Of a stretch of DNA of 64,000 bases, positions 40,310 to 49,410 are shown piece by piece. Every line of letters starts with the position of its first letter. The stretch's first letter is position 1. The position numbers were made by a program, and so were the translations under genes. Source of the DNA: JBBIWA01 sp037439425 (lineage in GTDB: Bacteria > Acidobacteriota > Blastocatellia > RBC074); the NCBI GenBank assembly GCA_037439425.1, contig JBBIWA010000011.1:1-64000 (forward strand), written 5' to 3'. Below the pieces are notes generated by a model. The model searched no databases. It saw nothing but the letters and a program-made list of their open reading frames with translations, and had not been told where the DNA came from.

Positions 40310-40936
40310 ATGGCTTACAGTGACTTCAATCTAAGCAAGGTCACGCAGGTCTTTTCTTTAACCGTGAACGATGAAACAGTCTTGTTTCCCGACGTAGCAG
40401 AGGTTACTCCGAGCGAGCGATTGCAGTTGTTTTTGCAAGAGTATGCCCCGTTTGGGCTCAAGAGCCGGACTGAGAAAGCGCGCTCCGAATTCGTCATCGC
40501 GCCGGTGCTGGCGGAAGCTTGTAAACTCCTGGCAGGTAAAGTCAGCCTCTTCTCCGGCCTGGAGTTCAATGTCGAACCGGAAAAGGGATTGAAGGGCAGT
40601 TGTGACTTTATCCTCTCCCTCTCGCCGAATGCTTACGAGTTAATCGCTCCAGCAGTGATGGTGGTTGAGGCTAAAAAAGACGATCTCCCCGGCGGGTATG
40701 GCCAATGCATCGCGGAGATGATCGCGGCGCGCCTCTTCAACGAGCGCGCGGGCATCAACCTCCGCCGCATCCACGGAATCGTGACCACCGGGCACGACTG
40801 GCAGTTCCTGAAGCTGGAGCAAAGCACTGCATTTCTGGACCAGAGCATTTACTACATCGCACAACCTGGCAAAATCCTCGGGATTCTGCTGTACATCCTG
40901 CAGCCCGAGCAGGCAGTGCAGGCCATGGCCGCTTGA
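40310..40936 (+). CDS. PD-(D/E)XK nuclease-like protein, copy 4 (motif intact)
   Basis: The 208-residue protein has aaggagga 8 bp before its ATG. The presumed active site reads Glu60 (KARSEFVIAP), Asp99 (GSCDFIL), Glu120-x-Lys122 (VVEAKKDD) and Gln132 (YGQCIAE), the order expected of a PD-(D/E)XK fold. The C-terminus (HDWQFLKLE...YYIAQPGKILGILLYIL) is shared with the other copies. It is the only member of the array with the full motif and complete length. A nucleic-acid-cleaving or methylation-independent defence function is inference; the family has no established role known to me. Confidence 0.72.
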   Translation: MAYSDFNLSKVTQVFSLTVNDETVLFPDVAEVTPSERLQLFLQEYAPFGLKSRTEKARSEFVIAPVLAEACKLLAGKVSLFSGLEFNVEPEKGLKGSCDFILSLSPNAYELIAPAVMVVEAKKDDLPGGYGQCIAEMIAARLFNERAGINLRRIHGIVTTGHDWQFLKLEQSTAFLDQSIYYIAQPGKILGILLYILQPEQAVQAMAA

Positions 40937-40962
40937 ATGATCAAGGCCAATGAAGTGGACTT

Positions 40963-41058
40963 ATGGAAACAATCAAGCTCACGATTAACGGACAAGAAGT
41001 CGTTGCGCCCAAAGGCGAGTTATTGATCGAAGTTTGCAAAGCCAAAGAAGAGGAGTAG
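40963..41058 (+). pseudogene. Duplicated 5' scrap of nuoG
   Basis: The first 25 codons repeat those of nuoG at 41588 with three synonymous changes (gtt/gtc, gcg/gca, gtt/gtc). From codon 26 it diverges and stops as KAKEEE. It shows that the DNA between here and 41588, with hicB and hicA, was inserted into or beside nuoG with partial duplication of the gene start. Confidence 0.9.
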
Positions 41059-41068
41059 TAGAGAGTCG

Positions 41069-41314
41069 ATGCTGTACAAAGTTCCCTTGATTCTTTCACC
41101 GCAGCCGGAAGGCGGCTTCACTGTCACTTCGCCACTGTTGCCGGAATTAGTGACAGAAGGCGATACGGTGGATGAGGCTTTGGCCAATGTTCGTGATGCT
41201 TTGGCAGCGGTGATTGAGGCCTATCAAGATCTCGGGCGCCCACTGCCATCTAACCTCCGGCTCCATGACACCAAGAGCGCCATTTGGCTTGAAACCATAG
41301 TGGCAGCTGTATGA
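41069..41314 (+). CDS. hicB: HicB-family antitoxin
   Basis: The 81-residue protein has the partial RNase H-like HicB fold: KVPLILSPQPEGGFTVTSP, then PELVTEGDTVDEALANVRDAL. It lacks an obvious C-terminal DNA-binding domain. It should neutralise HicA. gaggag stands 14 bp before the ATG. The stop overlaps the HicA start (atga). Confidence 0.88.
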   Translation: MLYKVPLILSPQPEGGFTVTSPLLPELVTEGDTVDEALANVRDALAAVIEAYQDLGRPLPSNLRLHDTKSAIWLETIVAAV

Positions 41315-41523
41315 CATACCGTGAAGCAGCGCGGAAGCTGATGGCCTTGGGCTGCCAAGAACTGCCGCGACGCGGCGGCGGCTCTCATCGCAAATGGTTC
41401 AATCCCGCAACTCAGCAGGCGACGCTGTTGCCGGATTGGGGCAGCCGCGATCTCAAGTTGGGAACTCTGCGGGCCGCGGTCCGACAATTAGGGATCGATT
41501 GGCAGGATTTCGAGAATGCTTGA
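41311..41523 (+). CDS. hicA: HicA-family mRNA interferase toxin
   Basis: The 70-residue protein has the double-stranded-RNA-binding-like HicA fold with the catalytic histidine in GGGSHRKWF (His26) and the C-terminal GTLRAAVRQLGI. HicA cleaves mRNA when HicB is absent. The gene order antitoxin-toxin is inverted relative to classical hicAB but common. The pair sits between the nuoG scrap and nuoG. Confidence 0.9.
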   Translation: MTYREAARKLMALGCQELPRRGGGSHRKWFNPATQQATLLPDWGSRDLKLGTLRAAVRQLGIDWQDFENA

Positions 41524-41587
41524 GCATCTCTTGCGGCAACGCGCAGATGAATGGTCGCCTAACCACAGAAGTTGACCACTGATATTC

Positions 41588-44029
41588 ATGGAAACAATCA
41601 AGCTCACGATTAACGGACAAGAAGTCGTCGCACCCAAAGGCGAGTTATTGATCGAAGTCTGCGAAATGAATGGCATCTACCTGCCGCGCTTTTGCCACTT
41701 CCGTGGGCTCACGCCGCAGGCTTCCTGCCGCCTGTGCGTGGTGCGCGTGGAAAAGATGCCGAAGCTGCAAACCGCCTGCACCATGCCTGTGACCGAGGGG
41801 CTGGTCGTGACCACTGATTCAGAAGAGATTGAGCAGACGCGCGCCGCGATGATCGAATTTCTGCTGGCGAATCATCCGGTGGATTGCCCAGTCTGCGATC
41901 GCGCTGGCGAATGCGAACTGCAAGATCAAACCTACGGCTTCGGCGAAGACCGTACGCGCTCGCAGTATGAGGACAAAGAAAACTATCTGGAACGCCAGAT
42001 CTCTCCTTTCATCTACAACGATCCGCAACGTTGCGTGACGTGCAAACGCTGCACGCGTGTCTGCGAGGAATGGATGGATGAGTTTGCTATCACTACGCTT
42101 AATCGCGGCGCGCACACGATTATCAGCTCTTTCGGCGGCTGGGTCGAATGTTCAGACTGCGGCAACTGCGTAGATGTTTGCCCGACTGGAACGTTGCTGC
42201 ACGTGCCCTACAAGTACGTGGCCCGTCCCTGGGACCTCAAGCAGACTCCCACCATCTGCAACTTCTGTTCTGACGGCTGCTCGATTCTGGCTGGCTCGCG
42301 CGGCGAGAAGCTCGTGCGCGCCGTCGCGCGCGATGGGCGCGGGCGCACCGGGGGTGGTATCAATCACGATTTCTTGTGCGCCCTGGGCCGCTACACAATA
42401 GATTTCGTCCACCATCCAGAGCGCATCGAGCGGCCGCTGATTCGCCGTGGTGATCGCCTGGTGCCAGCGACTTGGGATGAAGCGCTCAGCTATGCGGCCA
42501 GACGACTCGGCGAAATTAAGGCGCAGCAGGGCAGCGATTCAATCGGTGTAATCAGCGCGGCGCGTCTGCTCAACGAAGATCAGTATGCACTCAAGCAGTT
42601 CGCAGCTGAAGTCCTACAGACCAAGAACGCTGACTTCTACCACGACGAAGATGAGATCGAGCTGGCAGCTTTCTTCAAGTACGGCACGCCAACTATGGCC
42701 ACGCAAGCGCACATTCAGAATGCCGACGTGATCCTGCTGATCGGCTCTGATCCGAACGAGGAGAATCCGCTGACAGCCTTCTCGATTCGCTGGGCGGTGC
42801 GGCAGAAGGCAGCGCGCCTGCTGCTTGTTAACTCGATGCCAAGCCGTCTGCAGCGCCAAGCCTACCTCAAGCTCCGCGTGCGTGAAGGCAGCGAAAACGC
42901 GCTCGTTTACGCGCTGCTCGATGAGACCAAGATTGCCACAGCGGCTGAAGCCATGGGCGCCAGCGCTGACGATCTCAAGGCTCTTCGCCAGGTGCTTTGC
43001 GAGAGCGAGCGCGTAGTGGTGATCTTCGGCGATGAGCTGCGCGGAGCTGCGCTTGAAGCATTACCCTTGCTCGAGCAGGTGTTAGCTACCCCCAACCCTG
43101 AAGTGGCGCAGGAAGCCAGAGAGGCGCATATCGAGAAACTTTCGCGGCAGGTAGTCTCGACTAACTCGACCCAGAAGCCTGCGATCAACGAGAATCCGCA
43201 CACCTACATCGTCGCGCATCCCACGCTCGAAGTCGCCGCCGAGCCGGTGCGCTTCAAGACCAAATTCTCCTTCGTGCCACTGGTGCGTTACTCCAATTCG
43301 CTGGGCGCATTCCAGATGGGAATGGACAGTACGCTCACGGGTGGTCTCTCAGCACAAGCGATGATCCGTGCGACGGGCGAAACGATCAAGGCTTTGTACG
43401 TCGCAGGTGAAGACCTCATCGCCAAAGCCAACCGAGAGGCTGAAGCGGTGAAAGCGCAGCTGGCTAAACTCGATCTGCTTGTCGTGCAGGATATCTTCTT
43501 GACTGAGACGGCGCAGCTTGCTCATGTCGTCTTTCCCGTAACCAGCTTTGCCGAAAGCCAGGGGACACAGACCAACAACGGCGCACAAGTTCAACTCGTG
43601 CGTCGCGTGATTCCCCCCGTCGGCCAGGCGCGCCCGGATTGGATGGTGATCAACTCGCTGGCTAAATTGATGGGCCATGACCTAGGTTATCAGGGCGCAG
43701 TTAAGAACATCTTCAAAGAGATTGCTGAGAAGATTGAAGGTTACGCCGGGCTTTCACATAATCGTTTGGCCAACGAAGGCGCGACTCAGATTGAGCGCGC
43801 GCAACCGGAGCTGAGCCGGATCAATCGCGCTGAGTTGATGAGCCGCTTAGCTGACGAGGTGGCGCACATCAATCGCAGCGCCGCAGTGGATCACTCTGAG
43901 TTGACGGCCAAGGCGGGCTCACGACTGCATCGGCGTTACCAGCTCATTACGCGGTACTCGGAGATGCTGACGCCCAAACCACTGAGGAGCGAGGAAGAAA
44001 GAGCGATGCCAGTCATCTTCCCCGCCTGA
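41588..44029 (+). CDS. nuoG: NADH-quinone oxidoreductase subunit G
   Basis: The 813-residue subunit begins with a 2Fe-2S ferredoxin domain (CHFRGLTPQASCRLC), then the His/Cys cluster region (HPVDCPVCDRAGECELQ) and two 4Fe-4S sets (CVTCKRCTRVC, CSDCGNCVDVC). A further CNFCSDGC set and a molybdopterin-oxidoreductase-like body follow. It is the longest part of the NADH module. The first 25 codons are duplicated at 40963. Its own ribosome binding site is not clear, so expression may have been altered by the upstream insertion. Confidence 0.95.
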   Translation: METIKLTINGQEVVAPKGELLIEVCEMNGIYLPRFCHFRGLTPQASCRLCVVRVEKMPKLQTACTMPVTEGLVVTTDSEEIEQTRAAMIEFLLANHPVDCPVCDRAGECELQDQTYGFGEDRTRSQYEDKENYLERQISPFIYNDPQRCVTCKRCTRVCEEWMDEFAITTLNRGAHTIISSFGGWVECSDCGNCVDVCPTGTLLHVPYKYVARPWDLKQTPTICNFCSDGCSILAGSRGEKLVRAVARDGRGRTGGGINHDFLCALGRYTIDFVHHPERIERPLIRRGDRLVPATWDEALSYAARRLGEIKAQQGSDSIGVISAARLLNEDQYALKQFAAEVLQTKNADFYHDEDEIELAAFFKYGTPTMATQAHIQNADVILLIGSDPNEENPLTAFSIRWAVRQKAARLLLVNSMPSRLQRQAYLKLRVREGSENALVYALLDETKIATAAEAMGASADDLKALRQVLCESERVVVIFGDELRGAALEALPLLEQVLATPNPEVAQEAREAHIEKLSRQVVSTNSTQKPAINENPHTYIVAHPTLEVAAEPVRFKTKFSFVPLVRYSNSLGAFQMGMDSTLTGGLSAQAMIRATGETIKALYVAGEDLIAKANREAEAVKAQLAKLDLLVVQDIFLTETAQLAHVVFPVTSFAESQGTQTNNGAQVQLVRRVIPPVGQARPDWMVINSLAKLMGHDLGYQGAVKNIFKEIAEKIEGYAGLSHNRLANEGATQIERAQPELSRINRAELMSRLADEVAHINRSAAVDHSELTAKAGSRLHRRYQLITRYSEMLTPKPLRSEEERAMPVIFPA

Positions 44030-44052
44030 GATGACGAAAAGATGGCCACTCT

Positions 44053-44982
44053 ATGATTGACCATGACCGGCTCTTCGAGGAACTGCTTAAGACCTTCTTC
44101 GTGGAGTTCGTCGAGTTGTTCCTACCAGAGGTCTACGCTTATCTGGAACCGGACTCGGTGGTCTTTCTGGACAAGGAGATTTTCATTGATGTGACGTCGG
44201 GTGAAAGCTACGAAGTAGATCTGGTGGCCAAAGCGCGCGTGCGCGGGCAAGAGTCGTTCTTTCTCATTCACGTCGAGCATCAAGCGCAACCGCAGACGGA
44301 GTTTGGCCGGCGACTGTTCCGCTACTTTGCCCGTCTCTTTGAAGAGCATGGGTTGCCGGTTTATCCGGTGGTGATCTACGACAAGCCGCGCCGGCCGGAG
44401 CCGAGCACGTTTCGGATCGGGTTTCCAGACCGAGTCGTGCTAGAGTTCAACTATCGAGTGATCCAGTTGAATCGCCTCCATTGGCGTGATTTTTTGCGTC
44501 ATCAGAATCCGGTAGCTGCCGCGCTGATGGCGAAGATGCAGATGAAGCCAGAGGAGCGCAAGCGAGTTAAACTGGAGTGCTTGCGCTTGATAGCCACGTT
44601 AAAGTTGGATCGGGCGCGGATGCACTTGATCTCTGGGTTCGTGGACACCTACTTGAAATTGAACGCAGCAGAGGAGAAGTGGTTCAAAGCGGAGCTTAAA
44701 AAGCTTGACCCCACCACACAGAAGGAAGTTATGGAGATTGTGACCAGTTGGATGGAAGAAGGAATCAAAAAAGGATTGCAACAAGGGCGACAAGAAGGGC
44801 GACAAGAAGGCGGAGCAGATGTGATTTTGCGCCTGTTGACGCGCCGCTTCGGAGCGCTGTCTCCCAGGACGCAGAAGAAGATTCGCCACCTTTCAATTGC
44901 CCAGTTGGAAGAGTTGAGCGAAGCCTTGCTGGATTTTTCAAGCTTGAAAGACCTGACAGCCCGGCTGCGTGAGAACGCTTAA
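44053..44982 (+). CDS. Rpn-family PD-(D/E)XK nuclease with DUF4351-like tail
   Basis: The 309-residue protein has the Rpn/PDDEXK_2 layout: Asp56 in EVDLVAK, and Glu75 in FLIHVEHQAQ, the E-x-Q variant typical of these recombination-promoting nucleases. A GRQEGRQEG spacer about residue 240 precedes a DUF4351-like end (ILRLLTRRFGALS ... LLDFSSLKDL). Such genes are frequent near mobile DNA. It lies 23 bp after nuoG and 61 bp before nuoH, in the middle of an otherwise standard operon, so it is a second independent insertion. Confidence 0.88.
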   Translation: MIDHDRLFEELLKTFFVEFVELFLPEVYAYLEPDSVVFLDKEIFIDVTSGESYEVDLVAKARVRGQESFFLIHVEHQAQPQTEFGRRLFRYFARLFEEHGLPVYPVVIYDKPRRPEPSTFRIGFPDRVVLEFNYRVIQLNRLHWRDFLRHQNPVAAALMAKMQMKPEERKRVKLECLRLIATLKLDRARMHLISGFVDTYLKLNAAEEKWFKAELKKLDPTTQKEVMEIVTSWMEEGIKKGLQQGRQEGRQEGGADVILRLLTRRFGALSPRTQKKIRHLSIAQLEELSEALLDFSSLKDLTARLRENA

Positions 44983-45043
44983 GAGCCGGCACACCTATCC
45001 GCGCGATCTTTTCCCAGTCGCGCTTGATGGTCTGGTTTGTCGT

Positions 45044-46072
45044 ATGCCAATTGACTTTCAATTTATCGCTGAAACGCTCATCAAGATCGTTGTCGCCTGG
45101 CTCTTCGTCATGCTCGTGGTCGCCTATATGGTTTACGCTGAGCGGCGCGTGCTGGCATTGATTCAAAATCGTCTCGGCCCGAATCGCGTCGGCCCCCAAG
45201 GATTGCTTCAACCCTTCGCCGATCTATTGAAGTTCATCTTCAAAGAAGAGATCATCCCGCTGGCAGCCAACAAGTGGCTCTACTTGCTGGCGCCGATTGT
45301 GGCGCTGGTGCCAGCGATGATGGTATTGATCGTCTATCCGTTTGGGCCGGAGGTCTACATTCCCTTCCTGGAGCGCAAAGTCAGCCTCTACATTACGAAC
45401 TTCAACGTCGGGTTGCTTTACGTCTTTGCGCTGACGAGTCTGGGCGTTTACGGCATCGTGCTGGCCGGTTGGGCCTCAAACTCGAAATATAGTTTGCTTG
45501 GTGGGCTGCGCTCTTCGGCGCAGATGGTGAGTTATGAGTTGAGCCTGTCGCTGTCAGTCATTGGTGTGTTACTGCAAGCTGGCTCTCTTGATCTGATCAA
45601 GATAGTCGAGAATCAGTCGGGCTTTTTTGGTCTCGGCTGGCACCTCTTCTGGTTTCAACCGCTCGGGTTCTTCGTTTATCTGATCAGCGCGATTGCCGAG
45701 ACCAATCGCGTGCCGTTCGATCTGCCGGAAGCAGAGACTGAACTCGTGGCCGGATTTCACACCGAATACAGCGCCATGAAGTTTGCGCTCTTCTTTATGG
45801 CCGAGTACGTCAACATGTTCACGGTCTCGGTGCTGGCAACGACGCTTTTTTTGGGCGGATGGAATGGGCCAGGCGTTGAGCAGTTTCCGCTGCTGGGTCT
45901 GTTTTACTTTCTGATCAAGGTCTTCTTCTTCCTGTTTCTCTACATCTGGTTGCGCGGGACGTTGCCACGTCTGCGCTATGACCAGTTGATGAATTTCGGC
46001 TGGAAGTTTCTGCTCCCGGTGGCGCTCTTGAACATCGTCATTTCAGCCGTGATCGGAGTTCTCACTACTTAG
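45044..46072 (+). CDS. nuoH: NADH-quinone oxidoreductase subunit H
   Basis: The 342-residue membrane subunit has about eight transmembrane helices and the conserved AERRVLALIQNRLGPNRVGP loop lining the quinone tunnel. The start is ATG 45044 (MPIDFQFIAETL); the frame extends 25 codons further into the Rpn gene but without family-like sequence. nuoI, normally next, is absent: nuoJ follows after 22 bp. Confidence 0.95.
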   Translation: MPIDFQFIAETLIKIVVAWLFVMLVVAYMVYAERRVLALIQNRLGPNRVGPQGLLQPFADLLKFIFKEEIIPLAANKWLYLLAPIVALVPAMMVLIVYPFGPEVYIPFLERKVSLYITNFNVGLLYVFALTSLGVYGIVLAGWASNSKYSLLGGLRSSAQMVSYELSLSLSVIGVLLQAGSLDLIKIVENQSGFFGLGWHLFWFQPLGFFVYLISAIAETNRVPFDLPEAETELVAGFHTEYSAMKFALFFMAEYVNMFTVSVLATTLFLGGWNGPGVEQFPLLGLFYFLIKVFFFLFLYIWLRGTLPRLRYDQLMNFGWKFLLPVALLNIVISAVIGVLTT

Positions 46073-46094
46073 CTTTAAGCCACAGGAGAGAGGT

Positions 46095-46694
46095 ATGGAG
46101 ATACTATTTCTGATGCTGGCGGCGCTGGCAGTAGTGGCAGCCTTCAACGTCATCCTGCAACGCAATCCCATTCACGGGGCAATTTCGTTGATCGTCACGC
46201 TCTGCGCGCTGGCGGGTCTGTTTCTCACACTGCAGGCTCAGTTCATCGCGGCCATTCAAGTCATCGTCTACGCTGGAGCGATCATGGTGCTGTTTGTCTT
46301 TGTGATCATGCTGCTCAACGTGCGCACCGAAGAGGCTAAACGCGACCGGCAGCCATATCTGAAGTGGATCGCACCATTACTTTTCATCGCTTTGCTGGGT
46401 GAAGTCTTCTTCGTGTTCAAGGCTGTTTCTACGCCACCGCCTGCGGAGCTGAGCGCTGCCAATCCCGCCCACGTCATCGGCACCACCGAATCAATCGGGC
46501 AAGCGATGTTTTCCCTCTACGTCGTTCCGTTCGAGGCAGCCTCGGTCTTGATTCTGATGGCGATCGTAGGGGCGATGATCCTGGCCCGGAGAGAGCGCGC
46601 GCCGCGGGTGGAAGGTGCAGCCATCATGGCGCAATCGGCTGAGAGTCAAACTATCACTGAAGAAAAGGAGGTCGCCGCTGGAGCGCATCGCTAA
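46095..46694 (+). CDS. nuoJ: NADH-quinone oxidoreductase subunit J
   Basis: The 199-residue subunit has about five transmembrane helices, with the conserved VIVYAGAIMVLFVFVIMLLN helix. The last 30 residues or so form a polar tail. aggagag is before the ATG. It follows nuoH directly, without nuoI. Confidence 0.93.
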   Translation: MEILFLMLAALAVVAAFNVILQRNPIHGAISLIVTLCALAGLFLTLQAQFIAAIQVIVYAGAIMVLFVFVIMLLNVRTEEAKRDRQPYLKWIAPLLFIALLGEVFFVFKAVSTPPPAELSAANPAHVIGTTESIGQAMFSLYVVPFEAASVLILMAIVGAMILARRERAPRVEGAAIMAQSAESQTITEEKEVAAGAHR

Positions 46695-46712
46695 GGCGGC
46701 GGACCAAGAGAT

Positions 46713-47015
46713 ATGATTCCACTTTCCTGGTACCTGGCGCTGAGCGCCACCTTGTTTACTATCGGCGTGGCCGGTGTGCTCCTTCAGCGCAATGTCATCT
46801 CGCTGTTTATGTGCATTGAGCTGATGCTCAATGCGGTTAATCTCTCGCTCGTCGCGTTTTCGCGTTACCTCAATGACATCACGGGCCAGTTGTTTGTCTT
46901 TATTGTCATGACGGTAGCCGCAGCCGAAGCTGCTGTCGGATTGGCCATTATCATTTCTCTATTCCGCAATCGCGAAACGCTCAATGTGGACGAAGCGGAT
47001 TTGCTCAAACTTTGA
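46713..47015 (+). CDS. nuoK: NADH-quinone oxidoreductase subunit K
   Basis: The 100-residue subunit has three transmembrane helices including [18 protein letters not shown] with the conserved glutamate and the second glutamate in [11 protein letters not shown]. It is one of the proton-channel subunits. Length is standard. Confidence 0.96.
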   Translation: MIPLSWYLALSATLFTIGVAGVLLQRNVISLFMCIELMLNAVNLSLVAFSRYLNDITGQLFVFIVMTVAAAEAAVGLAIIISLFRNRETLNVDEADLLKL

Positions 47016-47024
47016 AAACCTGAA

Positions 47025-47128
47025 ACCACGAAGGATACGAAGGGAGAGGAAGAAAATAAGCTGTTGGCCCGTTGCTTTGCCTCTTCTATGAAAATGCCAC
47101 CCTTTGGGTGCTCTGCGCTCTTCGTGGT
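47025..47128. repeat. Small inverted repeat between nuoK and nuoL
   Basis: accacgaag (47025-47033) is the reverse complement of cttcgtggt (47120-47128). The unit of about 104 bp fills most of the gap. accacgaagg recurs near 59633, so it may be a dispersed element. Confidence 0.6.
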
Positions 47129-47140
47129 GCATCTCAAGCT

Positions 47141-49165
47141 ATGCTCAAGTGGATTACTCTGGCGCCGCTGGTCGGCGCAATCATCAACGGATTTTTTGGC
47201 AAGCGTCTGAGTGAACGTATAATCGGGCTGATTGCGTGTGGCTCGGTGGGGGTCTCGACAGCACTAGCTTTCTTCGTCTTCTTCAGGCGATTGCTGCCGT
47301 TACCTGCAGGCCAGCGTCAAATTACAGAGCACTTCTTCACCTGGATCCAGGTGGGCAACTTCCAGGCCGAGTTTGCCTATCTGCTCGATCCGCTTTCAGG
47401 CATCTACATTCTGTTTGTCACTGGCGTCGGGCTTTTGATTCACATCTACGCGACAGGTTATATGCACGGCGATCCTGGCTACTATCGGTTCTTCGCCTAC
47501 CTGAACCTGTTTATGTTTATGATGCTGACGCTGGTACTGGCCGACAATCTGTTACTGCTCTTTGTCGGCTGGGAAGGCGTAGGACTTTGCTCGTACTTGC
47601 TGATCGGTTACTACCTCAAGTGGGAGGTGGCCGGCAACGCCGCCAAGAAAGCCTTCATTGTCAACCGGGTCGGTGACTTCGGCTTTATGATCGCGACCTT
47701 TCTGGTCTTCACTACCTTCGGTACCATCAGCTTTGTAACGAAGAGCATCGGTGGGCAAGAGGTCGCCGGCTTCCTTGCTCAAGCAGCGACGCAGCCCATA
47801 GCGGCCGGCACTGTCACGGCGATCGCGCTACTTATGTTTGTTGGGGCGACGGGCAAATCAGCTCAGATACCGCTCTACGTCTGGCTGCCGGATGCGATGG
47901 CCGGCCCAACTCCAGTTTCAGCTCTGATTCACGCGGCAACGATGGTCACAGCGGGTGTCTACTTAGTTGCGCGTTGCAGCCCCATCTTCGTCAAATCACC
48001 AACGGCAATGTTGGTCGTGGCAGTCATCGGCGCAGCAACGGCGCTTTTTGCGGCCACGATCGGACTGGCGCAAAACGACATCAAGAAAGTGCTGGCCTAT
48101 TCGACCGTGTCGCAGCTTGGCTATATGTTCCTGGCTTGCGGCGTGGGCGCGTTTACGGCGGGAGTCTTTCACGTTGTGACTCATGCTTTCTTCAAAGCGC
48201 TGCTCTTTCTCGGCGCGGGATCAGTCATTCACGGATTGCACAACGAGCAGGATTTGCGGCGGATGGGTGGGCTGAAGAAATACCTGCCGATCACGTTCGG
48301 CACGATGCTGGTGGCGTGGCTCGCGATCAGCGGCTTTCCGTTGATGTCAGGCTTCTTCAGCAAGGATGAGATTCTGTGGCGCACCTGGTCAACCGCAGCA
48401 CTCGGTCCGGGCTGGGGTCGTGCGCTGTGGGTGATTGCAGCGATCACAGCTTTGCTCACGGCGATCTATATGACCCGCCTGATAGTGATGGCCTTCTGGG
48501 GTCAAGAGCGATTCAGCAGAGAGGCGCGCCATGAGCATCACGCGGCCGAGAGGCACGCGCACCAACCTCATGAAGCGCCGGCTTCGATGTGGGTGCCGCT
48601 GGTAATTCTGGCGCTTCTCTCCTTCGCAGGCGGCTTTATCGGCGTGCCACCAGCTTTGAGCAGTCTGGTAGGCATTCACGCACCGAATCAGTTCGAGCAT
48701 TTCCTTGAGCCGGCCGTAGCCCAAGTTGCTCAACCGCCTCTCCAAAGATCTGCTCTCACTGAAGCACCGGCGGTAACTGCTGCCGAAGGTGAGCACGGGC
48801 ATGAGGCTGCCGAGCGTTTGTTTACTGCTATCTCGACGATCATTGCGTTACTCGGTCTGGGCCTCGGTTGGTTGATCTTCACCCGTAATCCGCTGCGCCA
48901 GATGCCACGTCTGCTCGAAAACAGATACTACGTTGATGAGTTCTACGATGCGATGATTGTCAATCCGATTGAGCAGGGATCGCGCCACTTCCTCTGGCGA
49001 ATCGTTGACGTGAAGATCATTGACGGATTTGTCAACGGCGTGGCGCAACTCTTCGGCGCGCTGGCTGGCACGCTGCGCTATATGCAGACCGGATTGGCGC
49101 GCAGCTACGCTGCCATTATCCTGCTCGGCGCGATTGTGGTGATCTGGTATTTTGCACTGCGATGA
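47141..49165 (+). CDS. nuoL: NADH-quinone oxidoreductase subunit L
   Basis: The 674-residue antiporter-like subunit carries the distal proton channel and lateral helix. The core shows GWEGVGLCSYLLIGYY, the AAMIHAATMVTAG-type segment (ALIHAATMVTAGVYL) and LAYSTVSQLGYM. A His-rich loop (HEHHAAERHAHQPHE, residues about 465-480) lies between late helices. The start is ATG 47141; the frame before it lies inside the repeat. Confidence 0.95.
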   Translation: MLKWITLAPLVGAIINGFFGKRLSERIIGLIACGSVGVSTALAFFVFFRRLLPLPAGQRQITEHFFTWIQVGNFQAEFAYLLDPLSGIYILFVTGVGLLIHIYATGYMHGDPGYYRFFAYLNLFMFMMLTLVLADNLLLLFVGWEGVGLCSYLLIGYYLKWEVAGNAAKKAFIVNRVGDFGFMIATFLVFTTFGTISFVTKSIGGQEVAGFLAQAATQPIAAGTVTAIALLMFVGATGKSAQIPLYVWLPDAMAGPTPVSALIHAATMVTAGVYLVARCSPIFVKSPTAMLVVAVIGAATALFAATIGLAQNDIKKVLAYSTVSQLGYMFLACGVGAFTAGVFHVVTHAFFKALLFLGAGSVIHGLHNEQDLRRMGGLKKYLPITFGTMLVAWLAISGFPLMSGFFSKDEILWRTWSTAALGPGWGRALWVIAAITALLTAIYMTRLIVMAFWGQERFSREARHEHHAAERHAHQPHEAPASMWVPLVILALLSFAGGFIGVPPALSSLVGIHAPNQFEHFLEPAVAQVAQPPLQRSALTEAPAVTAAEGEHGHEAAERLFTAISTIIALLGLGLGWLIFTRNPLRQMPRLLENRYYVDEFYDAMIVNPIEQGSRHFLWRIVDVKIIDGFVNGVAQLFGALAGTLRYMQTGLARSYAAIILLGAIVVIWYFALR

Positions 49166-49410
49166 CTCGAGGAGCGCACCTGGATCGTGAAGTTAACCGA
49201 GGAGCGCTCCTCACCGTCCCTTGTCCATGAAGCTGCATCAGGTTCTTTCCCGGCGCCCGATGCCTTGCAATGGGGGAGTGAACAAGGGAGCAGGACTAAG
49301 GGGCTGCCTACAATAAGCGGCGCCCGATAATCGTTTTGCGAGCCACTGAGATTGATTTCGATCAAGCAAATTGTCAAAGCAAGCAGGCAAGGATGCCTGC
49401 GCAGGAGAAT
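49166..49410. other. Gap between nuoL and nuoM with partial repeat
   Basis: The end (about 49375-49410, agcaagcaggcaaggatgcc then tgcgcaggag) resembles the right half of the palindromic element found at 10423 and 18231, and its caggag serves as the ribosome binding site of nuoM. Short direct words (gaggagcgc near 49169 and 49200) also recur. Confidence 0.55.
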
